Positions 43,331-51,684 of a stretch of DNA of 64,000 bases are shown piece by piece. The stretch comes from Dyella_B nitratireducens (GTDB taxonomy: Bacteria; Pseudomonadota; Gammaproteobacteria; Xanthomonadales; Rhodanobacteraceae). The notes beneath the pieces are model-generated. The model was not told where the DNA came from. It saw only the letters and a list, made by a program, of their open reading frames with translations, and did no database searches. Where the stretch lies: NCBI RefSeq assembly GCF_049532905.1, contig NZ_CP064032.1:682001-746000 (forward strand), read 5' to 3'. The position numbers and the translations under genes are program-made. How positions within the stretch are numbered: position 1 is the stretch's first letter; the number at the start of each line of letters is the position of its first letter.

Positions 43331-45300
43331 GCCTGCGATTCCTGCAGCACAGCGGTGACAGTCTGCGCGGCTTCCGCTTCGCGCTTAACGTGGAAACGGC
43401 GATCGGCTGCGCTGACGAAACCGCCCAGCATCATGAACAGGCCACCGCCCCAGATCCAGCGCACGAACGGCTTGGTGTACAAGCGCAGAGCCCACGCGCC
43501 TTCCACGTGATTCGGGTCCATCGGCTCGCCCAATGCGACGTAGATGTCGCGGGTGACGCCCGGATCGATCGCAGACGTGGTCTGCACCTGCTCATGTGCG
43601 TAGGTGCGTTTCTGCGGATGCATTACGGCCACCGGTGCGCCGTTGCGCGTCACGGTCACCACGCCTTGCTGTGCGGTCCAGTTCGGGCCTGTGGCTTGTG
43701 TCACGCCGTCAAAGCGAAATTCATAACCGCCGACCGTGGCGACTTGTCCGGGCGACAGGCGTACGTCGCGCGTCACGCTCAACGATTCGGATAGCAGCAC
43801 GCCGATCAGGAAAATCGCTACACCGAAGTGTGCCAGCAGCATGCCGGCCATCTCGGCAGGATAACGGCGCCCGCGTGGCATGTCGCGCCAGCGCTTGAGT
43901 ACGTACAACACCACGCCCATGCCCACCCATACCGCGCTGGCCACGCCGGCGATCGCCTTCAATTGGCCCTGCACCAGGAACGCAGCGATCACTGCACAGG
44001 CCGCCGCGGCGATGCCCGCGCGCACCAGTACTTGCTTGAGCATCGGCGCTTCGCTGTTACCCCAACGCAGATAGGGACCAAACGGAAGCAGCAGCACCAC
44101 CGGCAGCATCAGCAAGGGAAACAGCAAACCGAAATAGGGTGGGCCAACGGAGATCTTGCCCAGGTTCAGCGCATCGCCCAGCAGCGGGAACAGCGTGCCG
44201 AGCATCACCATGGCCGCGGCCACGGTGAACATGAGGTTGCCGACCAGGATCGCGCTTTCGCGCGAGACCAGTGCAAACGCTTTGCCGCCGGCCACCTTTG
44301 GTGCGCGCAGTGCATACAGCAGCAAAGAACCGCCGACCACGACGGCGAGGAAACAAAGAATGAAAGTGCCACGGCGCGGATCGGATGCAAACGCATGCAC
44401 CGAAGTAAGAATGCCCGAGCGCACCAGGAACGTGCCCAGCAGCGACAGCGAGAATGCGAACAGCGATAGCAAAATCGTCCACGCGCGCAGCGAGCCGCGC
44501 TTCTCCGTGACGGCCTGCGCATGGATCAGCGCTACGCCCACCAGCCACGGCATGAAACTGGCGTTTTCTACCGGATCCCAGAACCACCAACCGCCCCAGC
44601 CCAGTTCCGCATACGCCCACCAACTGCCGGCGACGATGCCGCAGGAAAGAAATCCCCATGCTGCATTCGTCCACGGCCGCGCCCAGCGTACCCAGCTCTG
44701 TTGCATGGAGCCGCCGAGCAAGGCAGCAATGGAAAACGCAAACGCTACCGAGAAACCGACATAACCCATGTACAGCACGGGTGGGTGGAAGGTCATGCCC
44801 GGGTCTTGCAGGACCGGATTGAGGTCCGCGCCATCCGGTGGCATCGGCAGCAAACGTGCGAACGGATTCGATGTGAACAGGATGAAGCACAGAAACCCGG
44901 TCGAGATGATGCCAAGCACACTGAGCACACGTGCCAGAAACGCATCCGGCAGACGACGACTGAATAGCGTAAGCGCCACGGTCCACACGTTGAGAATCAG
45001 CACCCACAGCAGCATCGAACCTTCGTGCGCGCCCCACACCGCTGCGATGCGGTAATACCAGGGCAGTTGCAGGTTCGAATTGTCAGCCACGTACTGCACC
45101 GAAAAATCGAAGCGCAGGAACGCCGATACAAGAATCGCGAACGCCAGCGCTACAAATACGGCCTGCCCGGTGGCGGCCGGACGCGCCACTGCCATCAATG
45201 CTCGATTGCCGCGCCATGCGCCGATCAATGGCAGCACGCTTTGCGCCAGCGCGAGAAACAACGCAAGAATGAGTGCAAGCTGGCCGAGTTCGGGCGTCAT
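43327..45300 (-). CDS. ccmF: Haem lyase CcmF
   Basis: A 657-residue polytopic membrane protein with about 14-15 hydrophobic segments. The WWD domain is GGWWFWDPVENASFMPWL (about 232-249). Other landmarks are AVWGAHEGSMLLWVLILNVWT (about 88-108) and the conserved TFLVRSGILTSVHAFA. It ligates haem delivered by CcmE to apocytochrome c. Overlaps of 4 bp with ccmE and ccmG show tight coupling. Confidence 0.96.
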   Translation of the reverse strand: MTPELGQLALILALFLALAQSVLPLIGAWRGNRALMAVARPAATGQAVFVALAFAILVSAFLRFDFSVQYVADNSNLQLPWYYRIAAVWGAHEGSMLLWVLILNVWTVALTLFSRRLPDAFLARVLSVLGIISTGFLCFILFTSNPFARLLPMPPDGADLNPVLQDPGMTFHPPVLYMGYVGFSVAFAFSIAALLGGSMQQSWVRWARPWTNAAWGFLSCGIVAGSWWAYAELGWGGWWFWDPVENASFMPWLVGVALIHAQAVTEKRGSLRAWTILLSLFAFSLSLLGTFLVRSGILTSVHAFASDPRRGTFILCFLAVVVGGSLLLYALRAPKVAGGKAFALVSRESAILVGNLMFTVAAAMVMLGTLFPLLGDALNLGKISVGPPYFGLLFPLLMLPVVLLLPFGPYLRWGNSEAPMLKQVLVRAGIAAAACAVIAAFLVQGQLKAIAGVASAVWVGMGVVLYVLKRWRDMPRGRRYPAEMAGMLLAHFGVAIFLIGVLLSESLSVTRDVRLSPGQVATVGGYEFRFDGVTQATGPNWTAQQGVVTVTRNGAPVAVMHPQKRTYAHEQVQTTSAIDPGVTRDIYVALGEPMDPNHVEGAWALRLYTKPFVRWIWGGGLFMMLGGFVSAADRRFHVKREAEAAQTVTAVLQESQA

Positions 45301-45767
45301 AGCTGTTGCTTGTCCTGATTGGCGGCTTCGTCGATGTGCTTGCCGGCATGGGCCTTGGCCATCGCATCCTTCAGCTCTTTCGGCATGTAGGTTTCGTCAT
45401 GTTTGGCCAGTACTTCGGTAGCGATGAAGCGGGCGCCATCCATATGGCCGGTCGCGATCACCGATTGGTTCTCGCGGAACAGGTCGGGCAGGATGCCGGT
45501 GTATTCCACAGGCATCGCACCACCTGCATCGACGACGGTGAAGGTGACCTTCAGCGAATCGTTGCTGCGCTGAATCGAATCGGCCTTGACCATGCCGCCG
45601 AGGCGGAAGGTTTTGTAGGACGTCGCTTCACCCGCCTGCACCTGGCTCGGCGTAAACAGGTAATTCATGTTCTGCTGCAGCGCGTACACCACCAGCGCCG
45701 CCGCCACGATCACGGCAGCGAGGATGGCGAGGACGATGGTCAGGCGGCGTTGACGCGTGGGGTTCAT
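45297..45767 (-). CDS. ccmE: Haem chaperone CcmE
   Basis: A 156-residue periplasmic haem chaperone with an N-terminal membrane anchor (about 10-28). The OB-fold contains FRLGGMVK and PVEYTGILPDLFRENQSVIATG; the haem-binding VLAKHDETYMP has the His that bonds haem and the Tyr ligand (HxxxY). A flexible charged tail follows. Confidence 0.95.
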   Translation of the reverse strand: MNPTRQRRLTIVLAILAAVIVAAALVVYALQQNMNYLFTPSQVQAGEATSYKTFRLGGMVKADSIQRSNDSLKVTFTVVDAGGAMPVEYTGILPDLFRENQSVIATGHMDGARFIATEVLAKHDETYMPKELKDAMAKAHAGKHIDEAANQDKQQL

Positions 45768-45775
45768 GGATACGC

Positions 45776-45988
45776 TTAAGTTGAAGCTGCAGAAGGTCGA
45801 CTCGCGCGCTCTTTACGCGCATCTTGCCGCGCCATGCGCGCACGCAATTCGCGCAACAGCCGGCGACGGCGCAACTGCGGCGCGAGCCAATCGATCAGCA
45901 GCACGATGAAAAACACACCATAGGCAGGCCATACATAGATCGCATAGCCGCCCATGGCCAGAAACGATGGCAATGATGCAGCGTTCAT
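45776..45988 (-). CDS. ccmD: Haem exporter protein CcmD
   Basis: A 70-residue single-span protein, MNAASLPSFLAMGGYAIYVWPAYGV followed by the membrane helix FFIVLLIDWLAP and a basic RRRRLLRELRARMARQ tail, matching the small CcmD family. It helps release holo-CcmE from the CcmABC complex. Its ATG overlaps the ccmC stop. The proper start was set from the family pattern, since the same frame is open far upstream. Confidence 0.9.
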   Translation of the reverse strand: MNAASLPSFLAMGGYAIYVWPAYGVFFIVLLIDWLAPQLRRRRLLRELRARMARQDARKERASRPSAAST

Positions 45989-46743
45989 CCGCGCACCTCG
46001 TTCTCGGCAATCTGCCGCACCCAATCCTTGCCGGCTTCCAGCGACAGCAGATCTGCACGCACCCGGCTGCACAGGCTGGCGACGTAATACAACTTGGTGG
46101 CAACCACCATCGTCAGCAGCGGCCACACCATGGATGGTGCAATGGTGGATGGGCCAAGCAACTTGATGGTGGAGCCCTGGTGCAAGGTGTTCCACCAGAC
46201 CACCGAGAAATGCACGATGGGCAGATTGACAACACCGATCAGCGCCAGGAATGCCGCGGTGCGAGCACCCTGGCGGCGATCCTCGAACGAGTGGTACAGC
46301 GCGATCACACCTAGGTACAGAAACAGCAGCACCAGTTCGGACGTGAGCCGTGCATCCCAGGTCCACCACGTGCCCCACATGCGGATGCCCCACAAGGAAC
46401 CGGTAACCAGGGTGATGAAGGTGAACGCAGCGCCGATCGGTGCGGAAGCCATCGCCACCACTTCGGCCAGCTTGATGCGCCAAACCAGCGCAATGAATGC
46501 GGCAACTCCCATCACGCCATAGATGAACAGGCCCATCCAGGCGCAGGGCACGTGGATGAAGATGATGCGGTAGTCATCGCCCTGTTGATAATCCGGCGGC
46601 GCCAGCACCAGGCCGCCGTACAGCGCGACGAGGCCGAGCACCAGTGCAAGTGCGATAGCCCATGGCCGCAGCGTGCCGGCGAAGCGGTAGAACACCGGTG
46701 GCGAGCTGAGCTTGTGCAACCACAGAGGGATCCAGTTGGCCAT
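45985..46743 (-). CDS. ccmC: Haem exporter protein CcmC
   Basis: A 252-residue protein with six membrane segments. The WWD haem-handling motif is WGTWWTWDARLTSE (about 124-137), flanked by conserved His residues (IFIHVPCAWMG and VHFSVVWWNTLHQG). It loads haem onto CcmE. The ATG at 46743 starts MANWIPLWLHKLSSP, the normal family beginning; the open frame upstream is only a shadow of ccmB. Confidence 0.95.
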   Translation of the reverse strand: MANWIPLWLHKLSSPPVFYRFAGTLRPWAIALALVLGLVALYGGLVLAPPDYQQGDDYRIIFIHVPCAWMGLFIYGVMGVAAFIALVWRIKLAEVVAMASAPIGAAFTFITLVTGSLWGIRMWGTWWTWDARLTSELVLLFLYLGVIALYHSFEDRRQGARTAAFLALIGVVNLPIVHFSVVWWNTLHQGSTIKLLGPSTIAPSMVWPLLTMVVATKLYYVASLCSRVRADLLSLEAGKDWVRQIAENEVRG

Positions 46744-46745
46744 TG

Positions 46746-47441
46746 CTACGAATCCAGCGCTATGCGGAGAGCGGCCGCGCAAGCCAGAGGGGCGAGCACC
46801 ACGGCCAGGACGAGCGCTGCGCCCAGCCATGCAACGGGGGCGATCCACGGCAGCCCTTCCTGGGCGGCTGCCAGTGCCCCGGCGGCGAAGATCACCACCG
46901 GCACGCAGAGCGGCAGCAGCATCAAGGCCAGCAGCATACCAGAGCGTCGCGTGCCGGCCGTCAGCGCCACCAGGATGCCACCCAGCAGGCTCAGCAGTGG
47001 CGTGGCGAGCAGCAGTGCTGCCATCAGCACGGGCATCACCGCGGCGGGCAGATGCAGCATGCCGGCAAGCATCGGCGCTACCACGATCAGCGGGAGGGCC
47101 GTGGCCAGCCAGTGTGCGAGGATTTTCATGCCCAGCATGAGCGCCAGCGGTTGCGGCGCCAGCATTAGCTGTTCCAGTGAACCATCTTCGATGTCGCTGC
47201 GGAACATCGCATCCAGCGCCAGCAGCATGGCCAGCAATACCGTCACCAGCACCACGCCACCGGCGATGCGTTTCAGCAATGCGCTTTCCGGGCCGAGCGC
47301 AAACGGAAACAGCGATGTGACGATCAGCGCATACAGCACGGGCAGCACCATATCGCCGCGCTGGCGCCAAGCCAGCGTGAGGTCACGGCGCAACACCGCC
47401 ACACAGGCGTGAGTGAGACCGGGACGTTGCGTATCAAGCAT
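46746..47441 (-). CDS. ccmB: Haem exporter protein CcmB
   Basis: A 231-residue ABC-type permease with six hydrophobic segments. The LRRDLTLAWRQRGDMVLPVLYALIVTSLFPFALGPE start and FRSDIEDGSLEQLMLAPQPL loop are characteristic. It pairs with CcmA. The ATG at 47441 overlaps the ccmA 3' end; earlier starts lie inside ccmA. Confidence 0.94.
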   Translation of the reverse strand: MLDTQRPGLTHACVAVLRRDLTLAWRQRGDMVLPVLYALIVTSLFPFALGPESALLKRIAGGVVLVTVLLAMLLALDAMFRSDIEDGSLEQLMLAPQPLALMLGMKILAHWLATALPLIVVAPMLAGMLHLPAAVMPVLMAALLLATPLLSLLGGILVALTAGTRRSGMLLALMLLPLCVPVVIFAAGALAAAQEGLPWIAPVAWLGAALVLAVVLAPLACAAALRIALDS

Positions 47442-48069
47442 GCAGCCGAATCCGCTGCGGCTCGCCGCCATGAAACTGCACGGCGCCATGGCTGGTGACC
47501 AGCGCCGCACCACCGTGCGCGATATGCGCCTCCAGCAGTGCGTCCACCAGCTCGATGCCGGCGCGGTCCAGGTTGGCGTAGGGTTCGTCCAGCAGCCATA
47601 GCGCGGCGGGAATCAGCAGCAAACGCGCCAGCGCCACGCGCTTTTTCTGGCCGGCGGAAAGTTTGCGTACGGGTTCATCCTCGTATCCGGTCAATCCAAC
47701 CTGTGTGAGTGCGCCATCGATGCCACTCTGGTTGCGATGGCCGTGCAGACCGATGGTGAATGCCAGGTTCTCGCGTGCGCTCAGTTCCGCTTTCAGGCCG
47801 AGCTGATGGCCGAGAAACACAACCTCGCCACTGCAGCGATCCCAGGTGAGCGGCTCACCGCGCCATAGCAGCTCGCCTTCCTCCGCGCGCAGCAAACCGG
47901 TGAGGACGCGCATCAAGGTGGTCTTGCCGCTGCCGTTGTCGCCTTCGATCAGCATCAGCTCGCCGGCGTCCAGGTGGAAATCCAGCGGGCCGAACACGGG
48001 TTCTTCCTGGCGGTGGAAGGCGAGGGCGCGGGCTTCGAGTAAAGGGGCATGGGAAGTCATCGCCGGCAT
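47434..48069 (-). CDS. ccmA: Haem exporter ATP-binding protein CcmA
   Basis: A 211-residue ABC ATPase: Walker A EGDNGSGKTTLMR (about 42-54), signature LSAGQKKRVALARLL, Walker B LWLLDEPYANLD and the switch His in LVTSHG. ATP hydrolysis by CcmAB releases holo-CcmE. A second ATG at 48060 is possible. It begins 12 bp after the kmo fusion gene, so the ccm operon may be read from the kmo promoter. Confidence 0.95.
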   Translation of the reverse strand: MPAMTSHAPLLEARALAFHRQEEPVFGPLDFHLDAGELMLIEGDNGSGKTTLMRVLTGLLRAEEGELLWRGEPLTWDRCSGEVVFLGHQLGLKAELSARENLAFTIGLHGHRNQSGIDGALTQVGLTGYEDEPVRKLSAGQKKRVALARLLLIPAALWLLDEPYANLDRAGIELVDALLEAHIAHGGAALVTSHGAVQFHGGEPQRIRLHA

Positions 48070-48081
48070 TGTGGGGATGAC

Positions 48082-49878
48082 TTATCCGGCTTGTCCACGC
48101 GGCGGCTCGCCGCTGGTCAGGCGCAGGCGTGCGTGGCCTTCGGCCAGACCATGGACGTAGGCGTTCTGATGGAATTGCTGCGCCAGTGCATCGGTCTGTG
48201 CCAGCGCTGGACCCACGACGAAAAAGCTGGGTTCGCGCCAGTCCTGGCCCACGCCGATAGCGGGGTAAATGGCTGCCGTAGACGGTAATTTTCGCAAGGC
48301 TGCGAGCAGGGCTTGTTGCGCAACATGGTTTTGATCGCGTGGCTGCGTCTGCGAAAAAGGGTGCCATGCCGTGATGAAGGCCCAGCTGTGCGATCCGATT
48401 AACGCGCGCAAGGCATCGGGTACCGGCGCATCCACGCGGATGGACGTAAAACCACCCTTCGCCAGGCGCACGCGATAGTCTGTGCTGCGATAGGCGGCGA
48501 TCAACCCGCTATCCAGACGCAACGGTGGCAGCGGGGGCAGGGTGGCGCGCAGCGCGCTCACGGCGGCGTCCAACGGCACGTTTTCCACATCTGAAGAATC
48601 ACGCAGCAGTTGATCGAGCAGTACGTCCTGTGCGCGCCCGCGGTCGTAAGCGTAGGCATACGGCAGGTGGGTGAAGGTGACCATGCGGTAGCGCGCCATA
48701 AAGTAGTGCGGTGCGCGTTCGGCTAGCCGCGCGCCGAGTTCCCGCTTGGCTAGGTAGCGTGGATCGGCGACCGAGTCGCGCATCTCGATGTAGTTCTCCA
48801 GCGCCATCGCGGCGATGGCATCGGCATTCGGCTTGCGGATACGCTGGAATTCGCTGAAGGCGTTGGCCGTATCGCGGCCGGCTTCGGCCAGCAGATTGGC
48901 GAGCACAACCGTATCCTCGAAACCGCAATTCATGCCTTGACCGTGGAACGGCACGATGGCGTGCGCCGCATCGCCGATCAGCAAGGCGCGGCCGTCGATA
49001 TGCCAGCGATCCAGATAAAGCGTGGACAGGCTGCCGACCGGATGCTGGTCGTAATCCTCGGCAAAGTTCGGGATCAGCGGCAACAGGTCGGAGAAATCCT
49101 GACGGAAGAATTCACTGGCTGCGGCGGCATCGGGCAAAGTATCGAAACTGGGATGCGGGCCATGCGCAGGCAGGAACAGCGTGACGGTGAAGCTGCCTTC
49201 GGTGTTCGGCAGCGCGATGCACATGTAGCCGCCGCGCGGCCAGATATGCAGGGCGTGTGGTTCGACTGCAAAGTGGCTTGCACCGGTGGCGGGCGGAATT
49301 TCCAGTTCCTTGTAGCCGTGGCCCAAGGGCTCGACGCGCTGGCCGAGCGGCATGTAGTCATTCATGGCGGCGCGCAGTGCGGAGCCGGCGCCGTCGGCTC
49401 CGACCAATACGGCTGCTTCATGCTGGCGCTGCGTGCCGGTTTCGTCGACCAGGGTGATGCGTTGCGTGTCGAGATCGGCAGCAGCCAGACCTTGACCAAA
49501 ATGGAACGTGACGCCCGCTGCTTCCGCGGCATCAAGCAGCAGCATGTTGAGCCCGCCGCGCGAGACCGACCAGATCACTTCGCTGTCGTCCACGCCATAA
49601 CGTTGCAGACCTGACACACCTTGGAGGGGATGCACCATGCGGCCGCGCATCATCACCGCGCGTTGCAATACGTCATCGGCAAGACCGGCGGTACGTAACG
49701 CCTGCAAGCCGCGCTCGGCCAGCGCGAGGTTGATCGAGCGTCCGCCGACGAAACCCTCGCGGCGAGGATCTGGGCGTTTTTCGAAGACTTTGACGGCGAA
49801 CCCGCGCTTGGCCAGCAACTGCGCGAGCAGGGCGCCTACCAAGCCGCCGCCGATCAGGGTGATGGTTTGTTGCGTCAT
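48082..49878 (-). CDS. kmo: Kynurenine 3-monooxygenase fused to a DUF3293 domain
   Basis: A 598-residue protein. Residues 1-450 are a complete FAD monooxygenase: TLIGGGLVGALLAQLLAKRG (dinucleotide fold), GGRSINLALAERG, and LIGDAAHAIVPFHGQGMNCGFEDT (300-322). It would hydroxylate kynurenine, a step of the tryptophan-to-quinolinate route to NAD in xanthomonads. Residues about 458-598 match DUF3293: LIAAYRSTDYRV, WAFITAWHPFSQ, GQDWREPSFFVVG, FHQNAYVHG. Known KMO proteins end near 450-460, so this is a C-terminal fusion without a stop between. The ATG at 49878 fits the family start. No other kyn gene is in the window. Confidence 0.9.
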   Translation of the reverse strand: MTQQTITLIGGGLVGALLAQLLAKRGFAVKVFEKRPDPRREGFVGGRSINLALAERGLQALRTAGLADDVLQRAVMMRGRMVHPLQGVSGLQRYGVDDSEVIWSVSRGGLNMLLLDAAEAAGVTFHFGQGLAAADLDTQRITLVDETGTQRQHEAAVLVGADGAGSALRAAMNDYMPLGQRVEPLGHGYKELEIPPATGASHFAVEPHALHIWPRGGYMCIALPNTEGSFTVTLFLPAHGPHPSFDTLPDAAAASEFFRQDFSDLLPLIPNFAEDYDQHPVGSLSTLYLDRWHIDGRALLIGDAAHAIVPFHGQGMNCGFEDTVVLANLLAEAGRDTANAFSEFQRIRKPNADAIAAMALENYIEMRDSVADPRYLAKRELGARLAERAPHYFMARYRMVTFTHLPYAYAYDRGRAQDVLLDQLLRDSSDVENVPLDAAVSALRATLPPLPPLRLDSGLIAAYRSTDYRVRLAKGGFTSIRVDAPVPDALRALIGSHSWAFITAWHPFSQTQPRDQNHVAQQALLAALRKLPSTAAIYPAIGVGQDWREPSFFVVGPALAQTDALAQQFHQNAYVHGLAEGHARLRLTSGEPPRGQAG

Positions 49879-49951
49879 GCTGCGTGCCATTAGTGGGAAC
49901 GCAACAATGTTCCGCAACTGGGCGTTTACTGCAAGGGTGGGGCTCGCAGTT

Positions 49952-50270
49952 CGTAGGTTGGGGTGCAAACCAAACCCCAACATCGCCATGTTGATCAGGA
50001 GAGCAACGTTGGGGTTTGCACCCTGATATATCCCCACGTTTTTCGAGCTGTTCAAGAATGGACTTTTTCGCTGCCAATACTTAGCATTTTTACCTCGGCG
50101 TCATTCCGGCGAAGGCCGGAATCCATGGTGAATGCGAAGCATGGATTCCGGCCTTCGCCGGAATGACGGCTCGGTCATTTAATAGATATTGGCTAGCTTG
50201 CTGATTTTGTTCAGATCATCAAGCAGAATAACGTGGGGATAGCTCAGGGTTTGCACCCCAACCTACGACG
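49952..50270. repeat. Repeat-filled gap between kmo and phaB
   Basis: The region 49879-50270 has no gene. It holds a GTAGGTTGGGGTGCAAACC unit (49952-49971) with its inverse GTTGGGGTTTGCACC (about 50008-50022), a REP pair of the TCATTCCGGCG type (50100-50168), and a final inverse unit GGGTTTGCACCCCAACCTAC (50247-50266) directly before the phaB stop. Confidence 0.7.
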
Positions 50271-51032
50271 CTAGAAACTCATGAAATAGCCGCCATTCAC
50301 GGGCAAATTTGCACCAGTGATATAGCCGGCATCATCCGCCGTAAGAAACACCACGGCGCGCGCAATATCGGCAGGCGTACCAAGCCGCCCCACCGGAATA
50401 TCGGACACGATCTGTTCGCGAATCTCCTGCGGTACCGTGGCCACCATGGGCGTATCGCAATAGCCGGGCGAAACGGTGTTTACCGTGACACCCTTGCGCG
50501 CTGTTTCGCGGGCCAGTGCCATGCTGAAGCCATGCACGCCGGCCTTGGCGGCGGAGTAATTGGTTTGCCCGAATTGGCCGGTCTGGCCATTCACCGAACT
50601 CAGATTGACGATGCGGCCGAAACCGCGCGAGGTCATGCCTTCGACCACGTGCCGACAGGTATTGAATACGCCGTCGAGGTTCACGCGCATCAGTTCATGC
50701 CAATGCTGCGGGTCCATCTTGCGCAAGCTGGTATCGCGCGTAATGCCGGCAGCGTTCACCAGGATGTCGACGTGACCGATGTTGCGCTCGACGTGTTCGA
50801 CCAGTGAGCCACAGGCTTTGAAATCGCTGACGTCGCAGGGTTCGAAGCGGATGGCGCCATTCAAGGCCGAGGTGTGTTCACGAAAGGCCTCGATGCGATC
50901 GCTGCGGGTGGCCAGATCTACGGCGATCACGGCGCGCCCAGCTTGCGCCAGCTGCAGGCAGATTTCAGTGCCGATGCCGCCGATGCCGCCGGTCACCAAA
51001 GCGGTGCGCGGGGCAGAGTGTGACGAGCTCAT
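50271..51032 (-). CDS. phaB: Acetoacetyl-CoA reductase (SDR)
   Basis: A 253-residue short-chain dehydrogenase. The cofactor motif is TGGIGGIG, then NAAG and the catalytic Ser/Tyr/Lys set (VNLSSVNGQTG and YSAAK). The C-terminus NLPVNGGYFMSF resembles the PhaB end. It reduces acetoacetyl-CoA to (R)-3-hydroxybutyryl-CoA with NADPH for polyhydroxybutyrate. The ATG at 51032 has AAGGAA upstream. phaR lies next upstream on the same strand, supporting the PHB role; phaA and phaC are not in the window. Confidence 0.9.
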   Translation of the reverse strand: MSSSHSAPRTALVTGGIGGIGTEICLQLAQAGRAVIAVDLATRSDRIEAFREHTSALNGAIRFEPCDVSDFKACGSLVEHVERNIGHVDILVNAAGITRDTSLRKMDPQHWHELMRVNLDGVFNTCRHVVEGMTSRGFGRIVNLSSVNGQTGQFGQTNYSAAKAGVHGFSMALARETARKGVTVNTVSPGYCDTPMVATVPQEIREQIVSDIPVGRLGTPADIARAVVFLTADDAGYITGANLPVNGGYFMSF

Positions 51033-51107
51033 GACAGATTCCTTAAGCACATGCCGCGCGGCAGCACGTGTTGTGCTGCAGCGGTTTGGCGTGCCCGAGC
51101 AGCGCGA

Positions 51108-51608
51108 TCAGGGTTTCTTGGTGGTGGTGCCGCGGCCGGCCGGACCCGGAGGGGTCGTGGCCTGTGAAGCAGCATCCAGGAAACCGCGCTGCATGTTCTT
51201 CCACGCATCCATGTTGCGTTCCGTCAGCTCGTTGAGCAGCGACCAGGGGGTTTGCCCCATCAGGCTGTTGAGCTGGTTGCGGAACTGCTGCTGCTGGTCG
51301 AGGAACACTTGCAGACTGCGTTCCAGGTACGGCCCCATGAATCCCTGCAGGGAATCGCCGTAGAAGCGGATGATCTGACTCAAGAGCTGGGGCGACAGCA
51401 TCGGCTGACCCTTCTCTTCGTGCTCGGAAATAATTTGCAGCAGCACGGAGCGGGTCAGGTCCTCGCCGCTTTTAGCGTCGCGGACCTCGAAGGTTTCGCC
51501 ATCCAGAACCAGCTGACGGACTTCTTCCAGCGTGATGTAGCTGGAGATTTCCGTGTCGTAGAGCCGACGGTTCGGGTACTTCTTGATAATGCGGATAGTT
51601 TGTGCCAT
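51108..51608 (-). CDS. phaR: Polyhydroxyalkanoate synthesis repressor PhaR
   Basis: A 166-residue protein with the PhaR DNA-binding N-terminus (IRIIKKYPNRRLYDTEISSYITLEEVRQLVLDG, about 4-37) and the PHB-accumulation regulatory domain (TRSVLLQIISEHEEKGQPMLSPQLLSQIIRFYGDSLQGFMG, about 52-92). By family it binds PHB granules and DNA, repressing phasin and its own gene. A Gln-rich stretch and a TTPPGPAGRGTTTKKP tail follow. Confidence 0.95.
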   Translation of the reverse strand: MAQTIRIIKKYPNRRLYDTEISSYITLEEVRQLVLDGETFEVRDAKSGEDLTRSVLLQIISEHEEKGQPMLSPQLLSQIIRFYGDSLQGFMGPYLERSLQVFLDQQQQFRNQLNSLMGQTPWSLLNELTERNMDAWKNMQRGFLDAASQATTPPGPAGRGTTTKKP

Positions 51609-51684
51609 GCACACAAACTAGCAGAAGGTATTGCGTCGCACCAGTCGGTGTTCACTTTTTATGCTGCACGACCGGGTGCAGCAA

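Noticed and set aside
46744..47370. Upstream extension of the ccmC frame to 461 codons
   Set aside because: The added part is a low-complexity shadow of ccmB; family starts match the ATG at 46743.
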